The translations under genes and the position numbers were made by a program. DNA of 64,000 nt, from contig NC_082603.1 of NCBI RefSeq assembly GCF_030936135.1, positions 18,677,880 to 18,741,879 of the forward strand, written 5' to 3'. Numbering within the stretch: position 1 is the first letter of the stretch; each line of letters opens with the position of its first letter. Of this stretch, positions 40,901 through 48,899 are shown in pieces. Under the pieces are notes generated by a model, which was given only the letters and a program-made list of their open reading frames with translations, was not told where the DNA came from and searched no databases. This DNA comes from Gavia stellata. Lineage: Eukaryota > Chordata > Aves > Gaviiformes > Gaviidae.

Positions 40901-43900
40901 CTTTATGCTTCCATCAAGCCCAAGTACACTGTGCAACATAGAGTTTTCTCCTGCACAAAATTTCCTTTTCGAGTAGGCTGTCTGAGGAGACTTTGGTATG
41001 AAGCCAAGTTTAATAGCTTCAAAAACAAGAGTCAAGGTTATATCATCACCTGAATCAATTAAGAACTTTGAAATAAAAACCTCCAAGCCCCATATTTGTA
41101 AGAAACTGAATAATAGTTTGAAGCAAAGCAGACGCTACTTTTAACAACTCCAGTTCAGTAAAGCACTTCAATATTGACATATCCCATCTCACTTCAATTA
41201 AGCAATGTTTTGGTGCTTTCCTGACTTTGAGTCAGTGTCATTGCAAAGTTAGTATTTAAACAATGTTAATGTTTAATAAAAAACACTTAGAAAACAGTTT
41301 TCCTGTACTGCAAAGGCACTGGCAAAGTAATAATAATTTTCACACTTCCATTGACATGGGTTGGAAGTGACAGTTTATCTTGTTAATAATTTAAACATAG
41401 CCTAGAAACACACTTTTTAGTTAAAACTTTTCAAATGGCCTCCCTTCTTCAAATAATTTGGATTACACAACAAATGTACATCAAGATTTTGCTTTCATTC
41501 AGATGGAAAAATTAGTTTAAAGGAGAAATACTTTAGCATTAGGGTCTAAATTTGTAGTTCTCAAATTCCAGCTCAACAGACCTTTACATTTACATGCAGG
41601 TGAATTTTAGCCAGCAGAAAATATTTGAGCAAGTATTTGACAACCTGAACTACTCACAGAATACCAGTATTTTCCCCAGAAAAGTAAGGCAATAATGTCT
41701 GGGAAATTGAGGATTACATTTCCTGGAGTTTTAAGTGAAAGCTTTAAAAATCAATGTCACTTTAATTAAGCCTGAGTACATCTTAAGCCTACTAACAATT
41801 AGCAGCAACAAAACCAGATTGTGTTACTACTGTATTCTTTATTGGTATCACTGGCATTTTTAATCCCTTCAATTTTTCACAATCAACTAAATACTCAATT
41901 TCAGTATAAGAAATTGCATTCTAGTTTACAGTATCAGAACATACTGAGAATTTGAGCACTTTTGATGGAAATGCACTCAGATAATTTAATTCAGGGTGTG
42001 TGAAGATACTATTTGGAAACAGAATGGCACCAATGAGAATTACATTGAAGACACTCCATTATGAGTTTTCTCCACAATTCCCTTCTGATTGTTGAAAGGT
42101 CCTAGAGTCCTCCTGGGTGTACACTGGAGGAGGTTGTGCTAGCACTACACCCCAAAACCACATTTGCAACAGCTTTCTTGAGAGCTGCATCATCTGTCTT
42201 CTTTCCAATGTACTATACCAGTAGAAAGTATAGCCTTTTCATATCAGTAAGTTTAAATCAAATAATTGGGGAAACTATTCATAAGTATTATGAAACTTTA
42301 GTTCATTATTGAATTACAATTTGATTTCAACTAGCTAGAAATTAAATCCAGAACTAGTTCATAGCACACTAACAACTCTTGGGGAAAAGAATCACCAAAC
42401 CCAAGCATAACTACAATAAACTGAAGCCCACTTGCCAAGTCTGGTAAAACTCTAATTGGAATGTATACACAAGATAGTTCGTTCAAATAAGCAGTTTAGT
42501 TATTTAGTTATAACTTAAAACCACATGATTCATAACAAGCTATCTGACATTAATGAGGCTGATGCCCACACGGTAGTGGTAGGGTTAATAAAATGCAGGC
42601 CACAGCCTCTCAACTACATTTACCAGCTACCACCAAGCACTGTTACAAGTTTGTGATGGGTAGCTCTGAACTCACTCCATAGAGGATACAAACATGTACG
42701 GACAAGGCATACCATAGCTTGTCACCAGTTAAGAATAAAGCATATTATTTATTAGTTAATTATTAGCAAATTAATAATAGATACATGTTGCTAAACCAAC
42801 ATATAATCTATACCACTTAAATATTAATGACAGCATATTTAAATATTAGAATATTAATTCCACTTCACATTCCTCACCCTTCTAAATGGCTACCCATGGT
42901 ATCTGAACCAAATATCTTCATAACCACAGCACAGACTCCTAACTTACCTTTAGGAAGAATAACTGCAAGAGCAACTGGCAGAATAACACTATTTGCAAGG
43001 CAACAGCTGAAAGGCTGTTACAAGGATGCCTACAGAAAGGCTAAATACAGCCCCCAGGTTAGCACACGGAACACAGACACAAGTGTGAAACACTTAAACA
43101 GGCAACATAGACCAGTAAAAACCACACCTTATCCCCTTCATCACATAAAATATCCATTTCTAATCCTAGCCAAGTAAAGCTTTATGGCTTTAGCAGTAGG
43201 TATTGTAAGCTGTAGTAGTATTACTAGTGCCACAGTCTTTTTTGCTACCTGTAGCATGTCAGGCAGAGCAGGCACAGTAGCAGCTAAAGGACCACAAGAT
43301 TTCCCCCTCCACCGGCCTCCAGAAATCCATTATACAAATACTTCTTTGGCAGTGACATACTGCTCTACAAAGTTAATTTTACAACACTGAAATACTGATG
43401 AATGTTACTTTAGCATTGTTGGTACCCCTCTAAAATTTACTCAACATGCTTTCATCAACTTCAAGAGCAGCTGTATTGGTATCTTGCAAGAAACAAAAGG
43501 CAATTTTATTTTTCTCCCCATGAGAATCCTGTTTTCTTGAAAAAGGAAAAAAAAAAGAGTCAGACCAGCAACTCCCTTCTCTCAAGAGTGCAAGGGAACA
43601 AGCATGTTAATACTGTGAATTTCTGAATCCTACTGAAGTTGAAACTCAGTTACATTATGCTAACATAAAATTCAATAGAATGTAAAAATATATGCTAATG
43701 TAAAACTCTGTGATAAACATTTTGTTATCTAGCTATAACAGAATGTTTTAAATGCTGGGGAAAACCCTTAAGAAAACTTGTACCCTATCCTAACTACTGG
43801 TTCTCTACTACAGCCATTCTCCTTTCTGCTCTCATTTCCTGTCCCTTGCCCTGCTCAGCACCACAGATACTGACGTAAAGCATTACTTAGGATAACTCTT

Positions 43901-44324
43901 CTATTCCCCACACAGTCAGCCGAGTTACACAGAGCAAAGAAAACGTGCACAATATACTTAAACAATACATAATAAACTCTTTGAGTGATATAGTATAAGA
44001 TTTCAATACTTAAGCTTGTGGGTTCCCCCCCCACCCCGTTGAAAGTTTAAGAACTCAGACAAGAGAGATCAATAAGCCCTGATCTGTTGCCCTTTCTGCT
44101 AGGAAGGTACATAAGGAAGAATTTTGAGACACCAGGAAATAACTGATACGTTATCACTTCAGCAAACAGGCAAGGAAAGCTGGGAGTCAGCAGAACATGT
44201 AGCTTAAATACTTGAAACTGCAAGTGACCACATAGCTCCTAGCTTATTCTAGCACTAGCTCAAAGGTATTGTTTTAAATGGCCACACTAGGTGCCAATTC
44301 AAACACAGTTTACCTGATCGGCAT
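31713..44324 (-). CDS. unrecognised multi-exon gene, helical-repeat-like protein (gene model)
   Basis: About 20 short minus-strand exons, most with recognisable acceptors and donors and mutually consistent phases, give roughly 600 residues. In transcript order: 44337-44314, 43535-43441, 43006-42948, 42212-42123, 41698-41658, 41105-40841 (or 40928), 39954-39819, 39675-39630, 39070-39026, 38085-38025, 37221-37190, 37080-36962, 36783-about 36624, a weak one near 36390-36350, 36214-36088, 36013-35992, 35529-35480, 34514-34457, 33732-33577, 33177-33123, 31909-31713. The product is rich in Leu, Val, Ala and Lys in amphipathic stretches (such as [19 protein letters not shown] and [18 protein letters not shown]) and has no signal peptide, suggesting a HEAT or armadillo-like solenoid; that is inference. 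I do not recognise the family. The true 5' end may lie upstream. One exon has an in-frame TAG (39637-39635), so the locus could be a recent pseudogene. It sits just upstream of LRRC8B on the same strand. Confidence 0.65.
32313..32938 (-). mobile_element. CR1 LINE, 5'-truncated copy
   Basis: The minus strand encodes the C-terminal end of the CR1 reverse transcriptase: [20 protein letters not shown], then [18 protein letters not shown] and [14 protein letters not shown]. The reading frame holds from about 32931 to 32380 with a single in-frame TAA at 32568-32566, so the copy is fairly young. The 3' end carries the typical CR1 tail (complement of GGTTGGAAAGGACCTTA). It lies in the intron between exons 33123-33177 and 31713-31909 of the unrecognised gene. 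Confidence 0.92.
33123..33177 (-). CDS. coding exon of the unrecognised gene (55 nt)
   Basis: Acceptor TTTTCTTTCCAG, donor CCTG|GTAAGT. Phase 0 in, phase 1 out; 18 open codons ([18 protein letters not shown]). It joins exactly in frame with the terminal exon (G|CT) and with the exon upstream. It could otherwise be a 5' UTR exon of LRRC8B. Confidence 0.65.
33577..33732 (-). CDS. coding exon of the unrecognised gene (156 nt)
   Basis: Acceptor TCTGTCTACATTCAG, donor AAAG|GTATTT, phase 0 on both sides, 52 open codons beginning [18 protein letters not shown]. One of the most protein-like exons in the chain. Confidence 0.7.
34457..34514 (-). CDS. coding exon of the unrecognised gene (58 nt)
   Basis: Acceptor AACTTCCCAG with a plausible branch site GGACTAAC just upstream; donor TGG|GTGAGT. 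Phase 2 in, phase 0 out. Reads [19 protein letters not shown]. An in-frame TAA just before the acceptor shows that the frame starts at the exon. Confidence 0.65.
35184..35209. repeat. poly(C) homopolymer, 26 bases
   Basis: An uninterrupted run of 26 C (G on the minus strand) in otherwise AT-rich intron sequence. Can form G-quadruplexes on the minus strand; the length may be unreliable in assembly. Confidence 0.9.
35480..35529 (-). CDS. coding exon of the unrecognised gene (50 nt)
   Basis: Acceptor TGTGTTTCTCTGAG, donor TCAAG|GTATTC. Phase 0 in, phase 2 out, reading [17 protein letters not shown] highly charged linker. Confidence 0.6.
35992..36013 (-). CDS. 22-nt microexon of the unrecognised gene
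   Basis: Acceptor GGCTTTTTGTTGTTCAG, donor ATG|GTAGCA; phase 2 in, phase 0 out, reading ERLKEEM. Only 74 bases separate it from the exon upstream. Short, so less certain, but it bridges the phases of its neighbours. Confidence 0.45.
36088..36214 (-). CDS. coding exon of the unrecognised gene (127 nt)
   Basis: Open frame [17 protein letters not shown] then a basic stretch (RRLKKGRG). Chosen donor AGTAT|GTATGA (phase 2 out); a stronger-looking donor GTATGT four bases earlier would break the frame. The acceptor may be at 36215-36216 (phase 1) or 36201-36202 (phase 0); neither has a strong pyrimidine tract. Confidence 0.55.
36624..36783 (-). CDS. coding exon of the unrecognised gene, 3' boundary uncertain
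   Basis: After GAAAG the frame reads [17 protein letters not shown] then [20 protein letters not shown]. It enters in phase 1, matching the previous exon. The donor is unclear: GTGTAA, GTACCA and GTGGGA are candidates, all leaving phase 2, which does not fit the next exon cleanly. A small weak exon around 36390-36350 (frame [13 protein letters not shown]) may lie between. Confidence 0.5.
36962..37080 (-). CDS. coding exon of the unrecognised gene (119 nt)
   Basis: Acceptor TTCATTTCAG, donor CAAAG|GTACTC. Phase 2 in, phase 1 out, 39 open codons including [21 protein letters not shown] second acceptor inside the exon (AATTTCAG at 37043-37042) would shorten it and needs a different frame. Confidence 0.6.
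37190..37221 (-). CDS. 32-nt exon of the unrecognised gene
   Basis: Acceptor GTTATGAG, donor CGAAG|GTAGTG; phase 0 in, phase 2 out, reading [10 protein letters not shown]. Weak splice sites, but it links the phases of the exons on both sides. Confidence 0.4.
38025..38085 (-). CDS. coding exon of the unrecognised gene (61 nt)
   Basis: Strong donor CCCT|GTAAGTG; the acceptor follows a long pyrimidine tract (TTTTCCCTCTCTTCCTTT) some 40 bases upstream. Phase 2 in, phase 0 out, reading [20 protein letters not shown]. Confidence 0.6.
39026..39070 (-). CDS. coding exon of the unrecognised gene (45 nt)
   Basis: Very good sites: acceptor TGTATTTCTCAG and donor CATT|GTAAGTAAG. Only one frame is open ([14 protein letters not shown]), phase 2 in and out, matching the next exon (TT|C). 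Confidence 0.6.
39630..39675 (-). CDS. coding exon of the unrecognised gene carrying an in-frame stop
   Basis: Acceptor TTCTGCTGTGACAG (NAGNAG, so 39672 is an alternative start) and strong donor TTCAG|GTGAGTGG. In the frame demanded by both neighbours it reads [15 protein letters not shown] (39637-39635), then F and the split codon. The other two frames are also closed. Either an inactivating change, a read or assembly error, or a wrongly joined exon. Confidence 0.5.
39819..39954 (-). CDS. coding exon of the unrecognised gene (136 nt)
   Basis: Open for 45 codons: [20 protein letters not shown] then [20 protein letters not shown]. Acceptor CTCTGCAAAATGAG; donor GTAC|GTATGG in phase 1, with alternatives GTACGT three bases earlier and GTATTG further on. 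Confidence 0.6.
40085..40235 (+). repeat. MIR-like SINE relic
   Basis: Resembles the 3' half of tRNA-derived MIR-type SINEs: GCAAGTAATTTTATTTCTC, CCTCAAATTCCTCAACTG, TAAAATCATGGTAAT, then a trailing AAATGAGG. Old and diverged; identified by eye. Confidence 0.45.
40841..41105 (-). CDS. coding exon of the unrecognised gene, long version
   Basis: Acceptor AAACTATTATTCAG; enters in phase 2 and reads [20 protein letters not shown], then [15 protein letters not shown] and onward. Two phase-0 donors are possible: CAGT|GTACTT (exon end 40928) or TTACT|GTAGCT (exon end 40841). The frame closes at a TAG just past the second. Confidence 0.6.
41658..41698 (-). CDS. coding exon of the unrecognised gene (41 nt)
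   Basis: Acceptor TCCTCAATTTCCCAG, donor TTCT|GTGAGTAG. In phase 0 it reads [13 protein letters not shown] and leaves phase 2, fitting the next exon (CT|T). All three frames are open, so the choice rests on phase agreement. Confidence 0.55.
42123..42212 (-). CDS. coding exon of the unrecognised gene (90 nt)
   Basis: Acceptor CTTTCTACTGGTATAG, donor CCAGT|GTACAC; phase 0 both sides, 30 codons reading [20 protein letters not shown] then [10 protein letters not shown]. Confidence 0.6.
42948..43006 (-). CDS. coding exon of the unrecognised gene (59 nt)
   Basis: Strong sites: acceptor ACAGCCTTTCAG, donor TAAAG|GTAAGTTAG. Phase 1 in, phase 0 out, reading [19 protein letters not shown], a hydrophobic helix. 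Confidence 0.65.
43441..43535 (-). CDS. coding exon of the unrecognised gene (95 nt)
   Basis: Acceptor with a 20-base pyrimidine run ending TTTTTCAAG; donor TTGA|GTAAAT. Phase 2 in, phase 1 out, 31 codons with [15 protein letters not shown]. Confidence 0.65.
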
Positions 44325-44337
44325 AATTAATGACAAT
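44314..44337 (-). CDS. 5'-most exon of the supported chain, possible start codon
   Basis: Strong donor GATCAG|GTAAACTG. The frame required downstream has an ATG at 44324-44322 with A at -3, preceded by an in-frame TGA outside the exon, so translation could begin here (MPIR). Alternatively the exon is internal with acceptor GAAG at 44339-44338, phase 2 in, and joins to an upstream exon near 48.4 kb. Confidence 0.45.
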
Positions 44338-44559
44338 CTTCATATAAAATTAAGCTTTAGGGAAGTCCGCTTCAATCACTCCTACAGAACTGGTTAATTG
44401 CAGTATTCACCAAAGACAAATTCTTAACTGAAGCCAGGAAGCTGCCTCAGTTTCACCACAGCACAAAGTAAGCCTTATGTCGCTAAACCAACTCAGCTAG
44501 GACGCAAGTAAAAGCTACCATGCAAGAAACCCCTTGCTACAGGAACACTAGCTTGCCGG

Positions 44560-46150
44560 GGGTGAGAAACGCAAGGGCAAGGCACAGGAAAGGAAGAGAA
44601 CAACAAAGACGAGGACGCTTATTCCCCACGCAGTACTGCCAGGCCTCAACACCGAGTGGAAGCCTTCTCTCCCTTTCGGAGGGGCTGGGACTTGGCACCC
44701 GCCTGCCCTTGCTCGAGGGCAGGTGCAGCCGCCACACCTGGGGCCGAGGGGCGGCAGCTGCCGCCCGCCCGCGCCGAGCCCGGGGGAGAGGAAGGAAGCC
44801 CCAGGCGACCTGTGGCGCCCCAGGTCACTTGAGGACACGTGTAAATATCGGCTACGCAAATCAGAAAACGGTTTTCTCCCGAGCCCCACCCGCACGGGAG
44901 CGGGGCGGCCGCCAGGCCCCGGGGCAGGCACAGACTCGCTCCGGCGCCCCGCGCCCGGTCCCTCCCCCCGCCCCGGCCGGCCTGCGGGGAGGCGGGCAGG
45001 TGAGCGGCCCCACTACAGGACGCCGCCGAGGGAACGGGCGGCCGCCGCTCAGGCTCGCCGGGCCGCCCGGCAGGCAAGCGGGCAACGCCGGGCGCCCCGC
45101 GGGCCGGCAGTCCCCCTCCCCTCCCGCAGGTGGAGAGGGCAGCCTGGCCCCTCAGGGAGGCGGGAAAAGCGGGGACGGCCTCCCGGCGGCGGTGAGGGCC
45201 AGCCCCGCGCTGCCCCCGGGAAAGCCCCGTTCCGTCCTGCCCCGCGCTCGCTCCCCCTCCTTCCGCCCGTCCCTCCCTCCCATGCCGGGGGAGCGGGGCA
45301 CCTGTCAGCGGCGGCCGCCCCTCGCTTACCTGGCCACGCCGCGCCGCCTCCCCTCTCGCCTGGCCTGGCGTAATCAACCTGCCCGCCCGCCCACGCGCCG
45401 CCGCTCAACGGCGTGCCGCCCGCGCGCTCCGTCCGCGAGGGAGCCGGCAGCGCAGCGCGAGACACCGGCTCCAACCGGCACTTCTCGGATCCGGCCCCGC
45501 CTCCGTTGTCACGTTACCGGCCGCGCCAGCCAATGGGGCGCGCCCGGCGGAACCGCTGACAGGCCGCCGGGCGGGGGAGGGGGCTGCGGCGGACAAAAGC
45601 GCCCCGCCCCGCCGCGCCCGGCCTCCTCCCCGCCCCGCGGCGCTCACCTGCGGAGGCACCTGACGGCCCCTCCCGGGCCGCCGCCGGGGCGGGGGGCGCT
45701 CCCGGCACCGCGGCTGCGCCCGCGGCGGGGAGCCCCGTCAGGCTGAGAGCCCCATCGGGCTGAGAGCCCCCCGGTGCCGGGGCAGCGGGCGTGCCGACCC
45801 GCAGGCAGCAGCCGCCCCCTCGGCGCCGGCATTTAAACAAATCGAGCCGCTCGAAAGCGGGAGGAGGTGGAAGAAGCGCGAAAGCAATCGCCGCCGCCGC
45901 CGGTTAGAAAATAAAAATTGAAGACGGTGACACTCGCGAAGAGGCAATTTAATCTGACAGAGGGCGCGCGGTTTTCTGGGCACCGGAGGCCTCGGCCGGG
46001 TCCGGGCGCCGGGCCGGGGGAAGGGGTGCGGGTCCCGGAGCGGCCCCGGGGGCAGCCGGAGGGGATGGCCCCAGCCCCCGCGGGGGCGAGCGGAAGGAGC
46101 GGGGCTCGTCCAGCCGAGGAAAGCACGACGGGGGATATTCGGGAACGGTA
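44560..46150. promoter_or_regulatory. CpG island, probable LRRC8B promoter
   Basis: About 1.6 kb of GC- and CpG-rich sequence with several GGGCGG-type boxes. Minus-strand donors at 45330/45329 (GGCCAG|GTAAGCG) and 45648/45647 (CCGCAG|GTGAGCG) look like ends of first exons; a plus-strand donor at 44999/45000 (GGGCAG|GTGAGC) suggests divergent transcription. LRRC8B needs an upstream non-coding exon because its coding exon opens with an acceptor, and this is the nearest island. It could equally serve the unrecognised gene, whose last supported exon lies 0.2 kb away. Confidence 0.55.
45330..45480 (-). other. candidate non-coding first exon in the 45 kb CpG island
   Basis: Ends with a near-consensus donor GGCCAG|GTAAGCG. 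The 5' limit is arbitrary. Could belong to LRRC8B or to the unrecognised gene. Confidence 0.3.
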
Positions 46151-47210
46151 CCGCGCGGTTACGTTCCGAGTAAGCTCACACCCCTGCTGCACCCCACCAG
46201 GTGCACTATCGCTGCATGTTCTGCAGCAACGGTAGCCTCATTGCTGTGCCGCGTACATCCCATGTCCGCCCCCCTTTTTGCAAGGGACAGACAAAAGTCC
46301 GTATTACTGTACGGCAGGACCCCGCTATGGCTCTTCAGTTCCAGTGAAAACCTGGTAACAATCTAAAAAAGTTCACGAAAATACACATCACACGAAAATA
46401 TCAATCACAGATTAATTTGACTTTCCTACTTCACTTCCTCTTTCTCCAGGGGACAGGGCAGCTCCCTCCTCCACGTGTCTGAAGGGGCTGGTTCTGCCCT
46501 GTAAACGCCTGAAAGCCTGAAAGAAAATTTTGATTCCTACCTAGGTTTGTGCAAATAACTGGGACAAATGGGCTGCGCCTCCCTCCTCGGAGTCACACAA
46601 ACAGCTCAATTTACCCAAGAGATTTTCCTGCCATATTTTCATTCTTAGCAACTTCATTGCAAGAATCTATTCAGAATTCTATTTACAATACAATTATACT
46701 CCTTACATGCACTCTGCTATGGTACTGTTTATTGTTTGTCTAGTCACCAGTTTGGTGGAAAAAGGGTCTATTTTCAAAATATCGCTTTTCCTCCATGAAC
46801 ACCAAAATCCTTTTCTTCACAGCTCTACCAAAACCACTTCATTTAAACAGCACAGAGACTAATTTTTCCAAAAATAACAATTTGCAACTCGTATTCAGTA
46901 CACATTTAGCTATTATTATTAGCTTCAACTTAAAAGAGACATTAAAGTATAACATACTTTATGTGCTTGTTTTGAAACACAAGCATTGCAGTTGAGCCAA
47001 AAGTGAAACCAATTGCAAATAAAAGTGAAGCTCGCTTTTTAATCCAAACACATAGAAATGCTAATGTAAACATGTATGTTGTTAAAAAAAAAAAAAAGCA
47101 TGTTTGTTTCACTAGAATGTATTTCTTTTGTATTTGTTTTAGGCTGATCGTTTCTCTTTAGGGTGATGTACTTCGATAGTAATCTAACCTCAGAGACACC
47201 GCTATTGCCA

Positions 47211-47407
47211 TCACAAGGATGACAATAGCGTGGCATTGTCTGCAATGACTGCTCCAAGAGCCGTTGGTGAGGTTTGGTAAACAGCAGACAGCAGGCCAGC
47301 AGTCTTCCCAGGAGACCAGTTCCCTTTTGTCTTGTCACCTGCCACCTCCTCAGCTGACTGTATCTCGATTTCCACCATCAGGACAAATCTGCTCTGTGAG
47401 GGTTTCC
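47211..47407 (-). CDS. candidate terminal exon
   Basis: Acceptor ATCATTCCTCAG; 64 open codons entering in phase 1 (KPSQSRFVLMVEIEIQSAEE onward) to TGA at 47213-47211. A donor (GGCAG|GTGACA) lies inside at 47339/47338. No family recognised. Confidence 0.3.
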
Positions 47408-47783
47408 CTGAGGAATGATTTCATCCATTTTATCTTATTGGAACAATTTCCCCTTTCTGTGAGCAAATTAAATAAAAGTACATCTTATTCTATAATCTTT
47501 CTTTCTACTAACTCAAAAATGAAAAGCCTGTCTCCAGGATCTGCCACATTTTCTGTCAGCAATAGGCTAGGAAGAAAAATTAATATTTAATTAAATTATA
47601 AAACCAAGAACTATTTGTGCTAAAAATAAAAAGTATTTAATGCAGTCAGAATGCTGACATTAATGGTCATAAGGTTCATAATTGCTTGAGCAAAAGATTG
47701 CAACCTGACTTTCTAGGTTTGGTACTTATTTACTCTGCTACTGAGTAGCTGCTGGGGAAGCACAAGGGGAGCGCTCAACTCAC

Positions 47784-47817
47784 CAGTCACACCCCACAGG
47801 TCTCTGAGCAATGGTAT
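47784..47817 (-). CDS. candidate 34-nt exon
   Basis: Acceptor CCTTTTGCTCAG and strong donor GACTG|GTGAGTTG; phase 0 in, phase 1 out (IPLLRDLWGVT). It joins in frame to the open frame at 47407-47211. Confidence 0.3.
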
Positions 47818-47959
47818 CTGAGCAAAAGGAGTATTTTGTTAACCACCTACTCAAAACCAATGGTGTTTTTAGCTGTGCAGCTCCTGACCTAGAAGATCAA
47901 GTTCATCTTTGGGGTTATCTTAGTGCAATTATTTTAGGATTAATGTCTTCCAGTCTTTT

Positions 47960-48037
47960 TCAAGCAACATTATCTGGAAAATGTTCTTCAAGCTCTAACA
48001 CCCTTTTTAATTGTTTGTCACAGCCATTTATAAGATA
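47960..48037 (-). pseudogene. broken coding-like fragment
   Basis: After GTTGTTTTTCAG the minus frame reads YLINGCDKQLKRVLELEEHF then PDNVA and TGA. The same frame goes on past the stop as KRLEDINPKIIALR, another stop, and then a shifted frame reads PKDELDLLGQEL. That pattern of stops and a shift within coding-like sequence suggests decay. Confidence 0.3.
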
Positions 48038-48366
48038 CTGAAAAACAACAGCTTGACAATCCAGGGAAAGTTGTTTCATTTCACACATCATGCCATCCCC
48101 TGATCTTTTTTAACTGCATATTTAGATGCTACAAAACCAGCTTTGAACCTCAAAAGAAGTAACAGTTTCAAATGTTACGCTCAGTGTGACCAATGGGTGC
48201 CCTGAGCATCTACTTCAATCCCTTCACTTGTACAATTTTTGGGAAATCTCATGTAGTAAGAAAGGGAAAGCTATATAGCAGAGTCCTGTATATTTATAGT
48301 CAAAATTTCACTTTAAAATATTTTGTATTGAACATTCTTTTTAATATCAGAGAGGTGATATTATAC

Positions 48367-48479
48367 CTGTCTTTTAACCCTCCAGTAGCACTTGGAGTTG
48401 CAGGAGCAACAGCAGCTTGATTGTCAATTGCTTTGGCAGCAGTTATCTGAAGCTGAGCCAGTCCTTTGAATAAAGCACC
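48367..48479 (-). CDS. candidate upstream exon of the unrecognised gene
   Basis: Acceptor AAGTTGTCACAG, donor GACAG|GTATAAT; 37 open codons, phase 0 in and phase 2 out (GALFKGLAQLQITAAKAIDN then QAAVAPATPSATGGLKD). The out-phase matches the exon at 44314-44337. If real, the gene crosses the CpG island at 45 kb. Confidence 0.4.
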
Positions 48480-48484
48480 CTGTG

Positions 48485-48620
48485 ACAACTTGTCTTGTGA
48501 TCACCAAGTGCATTTCTGACTGTCTGTTTCTCGAGATCCCATATTTTGATATGAAAGGCTACAGCTTCATAGTTAGCTGAAGCATGAACCAGCAGATCAC
48601 AACTCTTTAACCTCTAACAT
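48485..48620 (-). pseudogene. possible WD40-like coding remnant
   Basis: One minus frame reads LLVHASANYEAVAFHIKIWD then LEKQTVRNALGDHK, with the Ile-Trp-Asp-Leu signature of a WD40 blade. An in-frame TAG lies just upstream, and the frame differs from the adjacent open frame at 48367-48479. It may be chance. Confidence 0.25.
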
Positions 48621-48883
48621 GCCATACTACCATTTATTCTCCTAAAGAGAGAAATAAACCTGTAAGCTCCATAGTTCTCCATATAACTTAATTTCAGTCC
48701 CTGGCACATCCTGATTATTATCACACTTGCTTTTTCTGGTATTTGCTAAAGCTTCGTCTTCCTTCTGAGACTTTATAAATCACATGCTACATAGGCTCCA
48801 GATCATTGATTTCCTCGTGCAACAATGTGGCTTGCAGTTAACAAAAAAGGCTCTCACGGCGGGGCGGGTATTCTAGAACAACA

Positions 48884-48899
48884 CTTCCCTCTGCTGGAT
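48884..48899 (-). promoter_or_regulatory. CTCF-like motif
   Basis: The plus strand reads CTTCCCTCTGCTGGAT, close to the reverse of the CTCF core. Weak. Confidence 0.2.

Noticed and set aside
41162-41240. Possible minus-strand exon before a GTGAGA donor
   Set aside because: Leaves phase 0, whereas the next exon needs phase 2; no good acceptor.
42629-42676. Possible exon with donor AGCTG|GTAAATG
   Set aside because: Its phase does not fit the chain on either side, while direct joining of 42948 to 42212 keeps frame.
44520-45746. 408-codon plus-strand open frame and its antisense frames
   Set aside because: Same GC artefact in the 45 kb island; no domain and all frames equally open.
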